Shown here in pieces: positions 14,479-20,937 of a stretch of DNA of 23,052 bases. Every line of letters starts with the position of its first letter. Position 1 is the stretch's first letter. This stretch comes from an uncultured Clostridia bacterium (GTDB lineage Bacteria > Bacillota > Clostridia > Oscillospirales > Oscillospiraceae). The notes beneath the pieces were generated by a model. The model was not told where the DNA came from, did no database searches, and saw only the letters and a program-made list of their open reading frames with translations. Position numbers and translations under genes: made by a program. The DNA is taken from positions 1 through 23,052 of the forward strand of contig CAMEWZ010000005.1 in the NCBI GenBank assembly GCA_945946745.1, in the 5' to 3' direction.

Positions 14479-14615
14479 TTTGTTACCTCCAAATCGTTTT
14501 GGTGACAAAACTATTATTTCCAGGAACGCCGGGTTTAACCGGGATACCGCTGGAAATTCTGCCATTTTTTCCCCATGGCAGGAGAAGAAGGGGCTGGGAA
14601 TTCTTTCTTTTCCTG

Positions 14616-14644
14616 TTGCTTTTTTGAAAAAAAGCATGTATAAT
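14616..14644 (+). promoter_or_regulatory. SigA-type promoter of the polyferredoxin gene
   Basis: TTGCTT (14616–14621) and consensus TATAAT (14639–14644) are separated by 17 bp. The start codon lies 36 nt beyond the -10 box. Confidence 0.75.
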
Positions 14645-14679
14645 GAAAAAACAATCAAAGGGAAGGGGCGTTTTCTCCT

Positions 14680-15063
14680 ATGAAAAAACTCGCTGTTAAG
14701 AAAGATGTGGAGTGCATGGCCTGCCTGCAATGTGTCAGAGCCTGCTCCGAGGCATTTTACAAGGAATTTGATGAGGACTTGTCCTGCATCAAGATCGTGG
14801 CCAAGGGGAAGGGTGCCGCGCCGAAGACCTGCATCCAGTGCGGCAAGTGTATGCGCACCTGTGAGCACGAGGCCATTACCCAGAATCCCAAGACCGGCGT
14901 GTACATGATTAACAAGAAGAAGTGTGTCGGCTGCGGCAAGTGCGCCGAGGCCTGCCCCATGAAGGTTCTCGTCGTGAAGGACGACAAGGCCTCCAAGTGC
15001 ATCGCCTGCGGCATCTGCGCCAAGGCCTGCCCCATGGAAGTGCTGGAAATCATCGAGAAATAA
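14680..15063 (+). CDS. Polyferredoxin with four 4Fe-4S binding motifs
   Basis: This 127-residue soluble electron carrier has four Cys motifs: CMACLQCVRAC, CIQCGKCMRTC, CVGCGKCAEAC and CIACGICAKAC. The last two are followed by PMKVL and PMEVL in the classical CxxCxxCxxxCP pattern; the first two pair as an irregular N-terminal half. It should hold four cubane clusters, two per ferredoxin-like fold. The partner oxidoreductase is not in the window; HycB/PorD-like electron-transfer subunits look similar, but the absence of a catalytic neighbour suggests a free carrier. The ATG at 14680 follows AAGGGG at a rather long spacing of about 12 nt. The gene has its own consensus promoter and a strong terminator, so it is monocistronic. 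Confidence 0.88.
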   Translation: MKKLAVKKDVECMACLQCVRACSEAFYKEFDEDLSCIKIVAKGKGAAPKTCIQCGKCMRTCEHEAITQNPKTGVYMINKKKCVGCGKCAEACPMKVLVVKDDKASKCIACGICAKACPMEVLEIIEK

Positions 15064-15074
15064 AAGAATCACCG

Positions 15075-15110
15075 CATTGGGGCAGCCAAAAAGGGCTGCC
15101 CCAATGTTTT
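15075..15110 (+). terminator. Terminator of the polyferredoxin gene
   Basis: A perfect 13-bp stem (15075–15087 with 15094–15106) has an AAAAAG loop and is followed by TTTT. Confidence 0.88.
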
Positions 15111-15159
15111 CTGGGTAAACCGGTGAAAACCGGCCAAACTACCCTAAAAGGAGGCAGCT

Positions 15160-16242
15160 ATGGAAGAAAAGCAGGAAGAAAACGGAAAAGAAAGGAAACG
15201 GGCGATCTGGATTGCCATGGGAATTCTGGGATCGCTGGTACTGGCGGCGGTCATCGGCGGAATCTGCTACTGGAATGCCATGCTCAATCTGATGAAAAGC
15301 CCCGCTGAGACGGTACCCACCTTGTCCCAGGAGGAGGTGGAGGCGCTGCTTGGCACCACAGAGGAAGCAGAACCAACCCAGGCACAGGAAACCTGGCCTC
15401 AGGTCACGTCGGACGAGAATATCACCAATATCATGCTGGTGGGTCAGAGCTGGCGGGAAGGGGAGGAAAACATGCTCTCGGACACCATGATCCTGTGCTC
15501 CATCAACCGCCAGACGAAAACCTTGAGTTTGGTGTCCTTTATGCGGGATCTATACGTGCCCCTGCCCGCCTACGCGGGCCATGGCCCCGGCCGGAATCGA
15601 ATCAACGTCTGCTATGCCCTGGGCAGCACCTGGACGCGAACCTCCCAGGGCGGCATGGAGATGCTGGCCAAGTGTGTGGAGCAGAATTTTGGCATTCATG
15701 TGGATCATACCATTGAAATCGGCTTTGATACCTTCACCAGCATCATCGACGCCATGGGCGGCGTGGAGGTGGAGCTGACCGAGGCGGAGGCGGAATACCT
15801 GACGAACCATGTGGGCTATGTGGGGGAAATGCAGCCGGGGTATCAGACGCTGGACGGCACGGAGGCCCTGGCCTATGCCCGGATCCGGAAAATCGACAGC
15901 GACCGGCAGCGTACCGCCCGGCAGCGCTCGCTGATTACCTCCCTGCTGGACAAATGCCGGGAAATGGGATTGCGGGAGCTGCATGACCTGGCCACCACCA
16001 TCCTGCCCATGATTACCACGGATATGACCAACAAGGAGATTACCAATTATATCTGGGAATTTCTGCCCATGGTGAAGGAGATCAAAGTGGCCTCCTTGAC
16101 CTGTCCGGCGGATAACGAGACGCTGCCCGGCAGTATGTGGGGAAAGACCATTGAGCTGTACGGCTATCCCTCCAGTGTGATCGAATGCAACACCGCGCTG
16201 AACGGCCGGTATCTTCGCTACGCGCTGGGAATCAAGGACTGA
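15160..16242 (+). CDS. LytR-CpsA-Psr (LCP) family protein 1
   Basis: LCP enzymes transfer undecaprenyl-linked glycopolymers (teichoic acids, capsule) onto peptidoglycan outside the membrane. The 360-residue protein has a short basic cytoplasmic tail, one membrane helix (residues 15–38), an acidic linker, and the LCP domain from about residue 88. Visible motifs are LSDTMILCSIN (D108), SFMRDLYV (R129, D130), GGVEVELTEAEAEYL, and TLDGTEALAYARIRK…RQRTARQR (R241, R243, R251, R254), which bind the pyrophosphate and metal. The usual GxD near the start of the domain reads VGQ. ATG 15160 follows AAGGAGG. No promoter is obvious between the ferredoxin terminator and this start. It is clearly diverged from the two LCP genes downstream. 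Confidence 0.9.
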   Translation: MEEKQEENGKERKRAIWIAMGILGSLVLAAVIGGICYWNAMLNLMKSPAETVPTLSQEEVEALLGTTEEAEPTQAQETWPQVTSDENITNIMLVGQSWREGEENMLSDTMILCSINRQTKTLSLVSFMRDLYVPLPAYAGHGPGRNRINVCYALGSTWTRTSQGGMEMLAKCVEQNFGIHVDHTIEIGFDTFTSIIDAMGGVEVELTEAEAEYLTNHVGYVGEMQPGYQTLDGTEALAYARIRKIDSDRQRTARQRSLITSLLDKCREMGLRELHDLATTILPMITTDMTNKEITNYIWEFLPMVKEIKVASLTCPADNETLPGSMWGKTIELYGYPSSVIECNTALNGRYLRYALGIKD

Positions 16243-16243
16243 G

Positions 16244-16268
16244 AAAACGCCCGAACAGGGCGTTTTTT
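16244..16268 (+). terminator. Terminator of LCP gene 1
   Basis: A 9-bp stem (16244–16252 with 16258–16266) starts with AAAA and runs into a TTTTTT tract, 2 nt after the stop codon. Confidence 0.88.
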
Positions 16269-16299
16269 CTTTCGTTTTTGGAAAAAAGGGAAAAAAGGC

Positions 16300-16328
16300 T
16301 TGTATTATGGACAAGCACGTGGTAGAAT
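16300..16328 (+). promoter_or_regulatory. Promoter of LCP gene 2
   Basis: TTGTAT (16300–16305) and TAGAAT (16323–16328) are separated by 17 bp. The context GGCTTGTAT … CGTGGTAGAAT is shared with the promoter of LCP gene 3. Confidence 0.72.
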
Positions 16329-16380
16329 AACCGATGTTCCAGTGTGATTGGGTACAGAATAGTCCATCAGGAGGTAATAC

Positions 16381-17541
16381 ATGAGCTATCATGGACGTTT
16401 TGAAAATCAAAAACAGCCCGGAAAACCCAGGAAAAAGAAGGGCAAGGGGCTGAAGATATTTTTGATCGTACTGGCAGTGCTGCTGGTGCTGATCGCGGCG
16501 GTGGCGATCTGGGGCATCTCTTATTACAATAAGATGATGAACAAGATGAACATCGTCACCCTGCCGAAAAATACTTACTCCCATACAGAGGCGACTACCG
16601 CGCCTACGGAAACGGAGCAGACAGAAGCCACGGAGGAAACGGAAGCCACCACGGTGGAGACTACCAGACCGCCCATGTCCGCTGACGATATCGTCAACAT
16701 CCTGGTGGTCGGCCAGGCGGCCCGAGAGGGAGAGGAGTCCCACATGGCGGATACCTCCATTGTGGTTTCCCTCAATACCTATACCGGAGAGGTGACCCTG
16801 TTCTCCATTTTGCGGGACACCCTGGTCAGACCGCCAGATTACCGGGATACCAACGGCAGAAACCATTCCTGCAGCCCCATTAAGTTTACCACAGTCTACA
16901 ACCTGGGCTATACCTGGGGCGGCAAGGAAAACGGCACGGTGGATGCCATGGCCTTTACCAACGCCACGCTGCTGACGAATTTTGGCGTTGAGGTGGACTA
17001 CAACATCGAAATCAGCTTTGAAAGCTTCATTAAGCTGATCGACTTCATGGGTGGTGTGGATATTGAGCTGACCGAGGCGGAGGCGAAGTATCTGAACGAT
17101 GACGATGTGTGGGTGACCTACGATGTGGAGCCTGGTATGCAGCATTTGGACGGCATGGCGGCGTTGTGCTACGCCCGGATGCGCAAAGCCGAGGGGGACA
17201 GTGACAGCGACATCAAGCGAACCGGCCGCCAGCGTCAGCTGATCGAGGCGCTGCTGGGCAAGATTCGGAATCTGAGCATTCCGGAGCTGCAAGATGTGGC
17301 GGATGAGCTGCTGCCGTTGATTACCACCACCATGACCCCGAGCGACATTGCAAATCTGCTGCTGAAGGCCCTGCCCCTGGTGAAGGATTTGCAGATAAAC
17401 AGCCATACCATTCCCATGGAAACCACCTATTGGGGCGGCTATAAGGACATTTACGGCGACGGCTTTGAGCACAGCATTCTGGAATTTGACGCGGGTCAAA
17501 ACAAGAAGCTGATCCGGGCCATCACCGAGGCCGAGGGCTGA
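16381..17541 (+). CDS. LytR-CpsA-Psr (LCP) family protein 2
   Basis: The 386-residue protein has a Lys-rich cytoplasmic tail (residues 10–25), a membrane helix (24–46), and a long Thr/Glu-rich linker (about 66–97). The LCP domain then begins at DDIVNILVVGQ. Putative active-site residues are D124 (MADTS), R145/D146 (ILRDT), R266/R268 (YARMRK) and R280, R283, R285 (KRTGRQRQ). The paralogue downstream is far closer than the one upstream. An insert around residues 154–168 (RDTNGRNHSCSPIKF) differs from LCP3, and a TxYNLGYTW stretch is shared. ATG 16381 follows AGGAGG by 7 nt. It has its own promoter and terminator, so the array is three separate transcription units rather than one operon. Cell-wall glycopolymer attachment is inferred. 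Confidence 0.9.
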   Translation: MSYHGRFENQKQPGKPRKKKGKGLKIFLIVLAVLLVLIAAVAIWGISYYNKMMNKMNIVTLPKNTYSHTEATTAPTETEQTEATEETEATTVETTRPPMSADDIVNILVVGQAAREGEESHMADTSIVVSLNTYTGEVTLFSILRDTLVRPPDYRDTNGRNHSCSPIKFTTVYNLGYTWGGKENGTVDAMAFTNATLLTNFGVEVDYNIEISFESFIKLIDFMGGVDIELTEAEAKYLNDDDVWVTYDVEPGMQHLDGMAALCYARMRKAEGDSDSDIKRTGRQRQLIEALLGKIRNLSIPELQDVADELLPLITTTMTPSDIANLLLKALPLVKDLQINSHTIPMETTYWGGYKDIYGDGFEHSILEFDAGQNKKLIRAITEAEG

Positions 17542-17561
17542 TCCAAATGCTTCCTTTCTTT

Positions 17562-17587
17562 CCCCGCTGCTTCGGCAGCGGGGTTTT
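17562..17587 (+). terminator. Terminator of LCP gene 2
   Basis: CCCCGCTGC (17562–17570) pairs with GCAGCGGGG (17575–17583) around a TTCG tetraloop, followed by TTTT. The same 22-nt hairpin ends LCP gene 3. Confidence 0.9.
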
Positions 17588-17604
17588 GCTTTCCGAAGAA
17601 AAGC

Positions 17605-17633
17605 TTGTATTTTCGGGGAGGGCGTGGTAAAAT
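17605..17633 (+). promoter_or_regulatory. Promoter of LCP gene 3
   Basis: TTGTAT (17605–17610) and TAAAAT (17628–17633) are separated by 17 bp. It resembles the LCP gene 2 promoter at both boxes and in the bases before the -10 (CGTGG). Confidence 0.72.
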
Positions 17634-17677
17634 ATGCGAAATGTGGAAACGCGCATGGAGCCGGACGGAGGAATATT

Positions 17678-18832
17678 ATGCGTTATCAAGGACGGTTTGA
17701 AGGCCAAAAGCGGCCAAAGAAATCCGGAAAACGGATGAGCAACGGCTTGAAAATTTTTCTGATCGTTTTGGCGGTGCTGTTGGTGCTGATCGCGGCGGTG
17801 GCGATCTGGGGCATCTCTTATTACAATAAGATGATGAACAAAATGAACATCATCACCCTGCCCGAGGATACCTATGTTTACACCGAGGAGACCACAGCGC
17901 CGGCACAGGAGGAACCGGCAGAAGTAACGGAAGCCACAGAGGCAACCACCGTGGAGACCACCCGTCCTCCCATGACGGCCGATGACATTGTCAATATCCT
18001 GGTTGTGGGACAGGCATACCGGGAGGGGGAGGAAAGCCGCCTGGCGGATACCAACATTGTGGTGTCCATCAACACCTATACCGGCAAGGTCACCCTATTC
18101 TCCGTCCTGCGGGATACCTATTTGAAATTACCGGATTATATGGGAAAAACCTGCGGCAAGACAAAGTACAATTTCTGCTACAATCTGGGCTACAGCTGGA
18201 ACGGCATCGTCGGCGCCATGGAAATGAGCAATATCTGCCTCAAGGACAATTTCGGCATCGAGATCGATTACGATATCGAGATCAATTTCGACAGCTTTAT
18301 CAAGGTCATCGACTATCTTGGCGGTGTGGATATTGCGTTGACCGAGGCGGAGGCAAAGTACCTGAACGATGACGATGTTTGGGTGAAATACGATGTAGAG
18401 CCTGGTATGCAGCACCTGGACGGTATGGCGGCCCTGTGCTACGCCCGGATGCGGAAAGCCGAAGGCGACAGTGACAGCGACATCAAGCGCACCGCCCGCC
18501 AGCGCCAGCTGATCGAGGTTCTTCTGAATAAGGTGCGGAATCTGAGCCTCAGCGAACTGGAGGGCGTGGCGGATACCCTGCTGCCGCTGATTACCACCAC
18601 CATGAAGCCGGGAGATATCGCGAGCCTCTTGGTGAAGGTCGCGCCTTTGATCAGCAAATTGGAGATCGAAAGCCATACCATCCCCATTGAGAACGAGTCC
18701 CTGGAGGGCAGCCGCTGGGGCGATTTGATCGACATTTACGAGGATGGCATCATGGACAGCGTGATCCTGTTTGACATGGGCAAGAACAAGCAGTTCATCC
18801 GGGCCATTACCGAGGCCGAGGGCGTCAACTAA
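17678..18832 (+). CDS. LytR-CpsA-Psr (LCP) family protein 3
   Basis: This 384-residue close paralogue of LCP protein 2 has the same order: basic tail, membrane helix (residues 24–46), Thr/Glu/Ala-rich linker, then LCP domain. D124 (LADTN), R145/D146 (VLRDT), the YARMRKAEGDSDSDIKR segment and TARQRQ are conserved. Residues 24–56 are identical to those of LCP2, and a 61-nt DNA run (17781–17841) is identical to 16484–16544, whereas linker and domain middle have diverged. The insert between the RD motif and NLGY differs (PDYMGKTCGKTKYNF), which may alter acceptor specificity. ATG 17678 follows GGAGGA by 7 nt; the open frame starting at 17624 overlaps the promoter and has no ribosome site. Confidence 0.9.
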   Translation: MRYQGRFEGQKRPKKSGKRMSNGLKIFLIVLAVLLVLIAAVAIWGISYYNKMMNKMNIITLPEDTYVYTEETTAPAQEEPAEVTEATEATTVETTRPPMTADDIVNILVVGQAYREGEESRLADTNIVVSINTYTGKVTLFSVLRDTYLKLPDYMGKTCGKTKYNFCYNLGYSWNGIVGAMEMSNICLKDNFGIEIDYDIEINFDSFIKVIDYLGGVDIALTEAEAKYLNDDDVWVKYDVEPGMQHLDGMAALCYARMRKAEGDSDSDIKRTARQRQLIEVLLNKVRNLSLSELEGVADTLLPLITTTMKPGDIASLLVKVAPLISKLEIESHTIPIENESLEGSRWGDLIDIYEDGIMDSVILFDMGKNKQFIRAITEAEGVN

Positions 18833-18845
18833 TCCATATCCTGCA

Positions 18846-18867
18846 CCCCGCTGCTTCGGCAGCGGGG
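18846..18867 (+). terminator. Terminator of LCP gene 3
   Basis: The stem and tetraloop are identical to those ending LCP gene 2 (9 bp around TTCG). Here the hairpin is followed by ATTTG, a weaker T-tract, so some read-through toward murB is possible. Confidence 0.75.
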
Positions 18868-18902
18868 ATTTGCATCGTAACACAAAATTCATGGTGGAAT
18901 AA

Positions 18903-18931
18903 TTGCATATTCCCGGGGAATATGTTATACT
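18903..18931 (+). promoter_or_regulatory. murB promoter with a palindrome filling the spacer
   Basis: TTGCAT (18903–18908) and TATACT (18926–18931) are separated by 17 bp. A perfect inverted repeat, CATATTCCC (18906–18914) and GGGAATATG (18916–18924) around one G, overlaps the -35 box and runs up to the -10 box. This is where a repressor or a MerR-type activator would bind. No matching regulator gene is adjacent. Confidence 0.65.
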
Positions 18932-18959
18932 ATTCTCAACTATACACCCGGAGGCGTTT

Positions 18960-19871
18960 ATGACGGAATTAACGGATTTTCAGCGGAAATTGTCCGCTTT
19001 GCTGCCCCAGCTGCAATTGTGCTTTTTCGAACCCATGGCCCGGCACACTTCCTTCCGCATTGGCGGAGGCGCGGAGGTGATGGCCTTCCCGAAAAACAGG
19101 GAGGAATTGTCCCAATTGCTGAAAACGTCCGCTTTATTGGACTGTAAACCTGCTATCCTGGGTGCCGGAACCAATGTGCTGGCCCCGGACGAGGGAGTGC
19201 CCGGCTTGGTGATCTGCTTGAAGGACTGCCTGGACGGTATGGAGCAGCTGGCGGGAGACCGCATCCGCTGCATGGCGGGGGTGACCATGGCCCGGGCGGC
19301 GGTGTTCGCCGCGAACCAGGGCTTGACCGGATTGGAATTTGCCCACGGCATCCCCGGGACGGTGGGCGGCGGCGTTTACATGAACGCGGGAGCCTACGGC
19401 GGGGAGATTGGCCAGATTTGTACGGCAGTGGAGGTCATGGACGCGAAGGGCGATACCCATATCCGAACGCGGGAGGAGATGCATTTTTCCTACCGGCACA
19501 GCGTGCTGGAGAATTCCGGGCAGATTGTGGTCAGCGCGGAATTTCAGCTGGCCCCCGGGGACACGGAGGCAATCTGGAGCCGCATGAAGGAGCTGATTGC
19601 CAAACGCACGGCTTCTCAGCCACTGAACCTGCCCTCCGCAGGCTCGGCCTTTAAGCGTCCGACAGGGGGCTATGCCGCCGCGCTGATCGAACAGGCGGGC
19701 TTGAAGGGCTACCGGGTAGGAGACGCGGCCATTTCGGAAAAGCACGCGGGCTTCGCGGTGAATCTGGGTAGCGCCACCGCCGGGGAGGTAAAGCAGCTGC
19801 TGCGTCAAGTGTCCGAGAAGGTCTACGAACATTCCGGCATCCGTCTGGAGCCAGAGGTTCGGATCTGGTAG
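18960..19871 (+). CDS. murB: UDP-N-acetylenolpyruvoylglucosamine reductase (MurB)
   Basis: MurB uses FAD and NADPH to reduce enolpyruvyl-UDP-GlcNAc to UDP-MurNAc in peptidoglycan precursor synthesis, in the cytosol. The 303-residue length fits the shorter type II enzymes of Firmicutes. FAD-binding segments are ILGAGTNVL (66–74) and GIPGTVGGGVYMNAGAYGGE (130–149). SYRHS carries the catalytic-region arginine (R179). PSAGSAFKRP carries the proton-donor serine (S229). The C-terminal LEPEV supplies the glutamate (E299). All are intact. ATG 18960 follows GGAGG; the frame is open from a TTG at 18903, but that overlaps the promoter. A repeat element, not rapZ, separates it from whiA. Confidence 0.95.
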   Translation: MTELTDFQRKLSALLPQLQLCFFEPMARHTSFRIGGGAEVMAFPKNREELSQLLKTSALLDCKPAILGAGTNVLAPDEGVPGLVICLKDCLDGMEQLAGDRIRCMAGVTMARAAVFAANQGLTGLEFAHGIPGTVGGGVYMNAGAYGGEIGQICTAVEVMDAKGDTHIRTREEMHFSYRHSVLENSGQIVVSAEFQLAPGDTEAIWSRMKELIAKRTASQPLNLPSAGSAFKRPTGGYAAALIEQAGLKGYRVGDAAISEKHAGFAVNLGSATAGEVKQLLRQVSEKVYEHSGIRLEPEVRIW

Positions 19872-19879
19872 AAATTATA

Positions 19880-19995
19880 GTAGGGCGGGCTGCCTCAGCC
19901 CGCCGCAAAGCCGCCAGCGCCCCAAAACGGCGGCTTGAGGGGCAAGCCCGGCGGCTTGAGGGCAAGCCCGGCGGCTTGAGGGCAAGCCGCCCTAC
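19880..19995. repeat. GC-rich palindromic repeat element between murB and whiA
   Basis: The 116-bp block is bounded by a 9-bp inverted repeat, GTAGGGCGG (19880–19888) and CCGCCCTAC (19987–19995). Inside are a hairpin of 8 bp (19884–19891 with 19897–19904) and three tandem copies of a 20–21-bp unit at 19928–19948, 19949–19968 and 19969–19988. Each unit is itself a hairpin (GGCTTG/CAAGCC). The first copy has one extra G. It resembles REP/MITE-type intergenic elements and encodes nothing. Lack of spacers rules out CRISPR. Confidence 0.75.
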
Positions 19996-20022
19996 AGACT
20001 GTTCACAGAAAAAGGTGTTTCT

Positions 20023-20937
20023 ATGTCGATTTCCTTTTCCGCCGCCGCGAAGGCGGAGGTGTGCCGGGAGCTGCCCCAGAAGCGCTGCTGCGCCCGGGCA
20101 GAGTGCTTTGGCATTTTGCTGTACGGCAACAGCTTCCAAAGCAGCGGTATCAAGCTGATTACGGAAAGCCGGGAATTTGCCTGTATCCTGCCCAAGCTTT
20201 TCAAAAAAGCCTTTGACCTGGAATTTGACAGCTATCCCAGTGTGGCAGCACCGGGCAAGCTGATTTTTCAGATTTGGGACAAGGAAAAAATTGCCCGGGT
20301 GATGGACAGCTTTGGCTTTGACAGCCGTCAGACGCTGGCGCTTCACGTCAACCTGCCGGTGGTGGAGGAGGAGTGCTGCAAGGCCTCCTTCCTCCGGGGC
20401 GCGTTCCTGTCCGGAGGCAGCGTGACAGATCCGGGGAAGGGCTATCATATGGAGCTGACCACCACCCACCAAAGCGTAGCTCGGGAAACGGACGCCCTCA
20501 TGCGGGAGACCCTGGGCTTTGCGCCCAAAACCGCAGTACGGGGCGGGGGACAGGTGCTGTACTTCAAGCAAAGTGAGCAGATTTCCGACTTTTTGACCTA
20601 CCTGGGCGCGCCGGTGGCCGCCATGGGGATCATGGAGGCCCGGCTGGAAAAAGAGCTGAACAACAAGGTCAACCGCCGCTGCAACTGTGACGATGCCAAC
20701 ATCACCAAGGTGGTGGAGGCGGCGCAGGAGCAGCTGGCAGCCATCCGCATGCTGCGGGAGGCGGGAGCACTGGAGCAGCTGCCAGGGAAGCTGAAGCAGG
20801 CGGCGGATGCCCGGGAGAAGAACCCTTCCGCGTCGCTGTCGGAGCTGGCGGCCATGATGGAGCCGCCCATTACCAAGCCCGCCATGAACAACCGGATGAA
20901 GAAGCTGGTGATGCTGGCAAAGGAGAGCGCCAAATGA
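20023..20937 (+). CDS. whiA: WhiA-family DNA-binding protein
   Basis: WhiA is a conserved Gram-positive protein required for sporulation-septation gene control in actinomycetes and linked to cell division and chromosome segregation in Firmicutes. The 304-residue length is typical. The N-terminal part (about 1–215) is the degenerate LAGLIDADG homing-endonuclease-like fold, with KASFLRGAFLSGGSVTDP (120–136) containing the family signature, followed by KGYHMEL. The C-terminal helix-turn-helix (about 268–300) reads SASLSELAAMMEPPITKPAMNNRMKKL, matching the family. The start at 20023 is preceded by AAAGGTG. The last codons overlap the dnaE start by ATGA, so the two are translationally coupled. rapZ and yvcK, which usually precede whiA in Firmicutes, are absent from this side. 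Confidence 0.94.
   Translation: MSISFSAAAKAEVCRELPQKRCCARAECFGILLYGNSFQSSGIKLITESREFACILPKLFKKAFDLEFDSYPSVAAPGKLIFQIWDKEKIARVMDSFGFDSRQTLALHVNLPVVEEECCKASFLRGAFLSGGSVTDPGKGYHMELTTTHQSVARETDALMRETLGFAPKTAVRGGGQVLYFKQSEQISDFLTYLGAPVAAMGIMEARLEKELNNKVNRRCNCDDANITKVVEAAQEQLAAIRMLREAGALEQLPGKLKQAADAREKNPSASLSELAAMMEPPITKPAMNNRMKKLVMLAKESAK

Noticed and set aside
14480..14615. Possible structured leader or riboswitch upstream of the lipoprotein and polyferredoxin genes
   Set aside because: Only short imperfect pairings (TTCCAG/CTGGAA with a weak CCGG stem) were found; no known riboswitch core was recognisable.
15550..17499. 649-codon minus-strand frame spanning LCP genes 1 and 2
   Set aside because: It crosses two genes with clear promoters, terminators and catalytic motifs on the plus strand; it is a by-product of GC-rich codon use.
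19928..19988. Tandem repeats considered as a CRISPR array
   Set aside because: Units of 20–21 bp are directly adjacent with no spacers and no cas genes are nearby.
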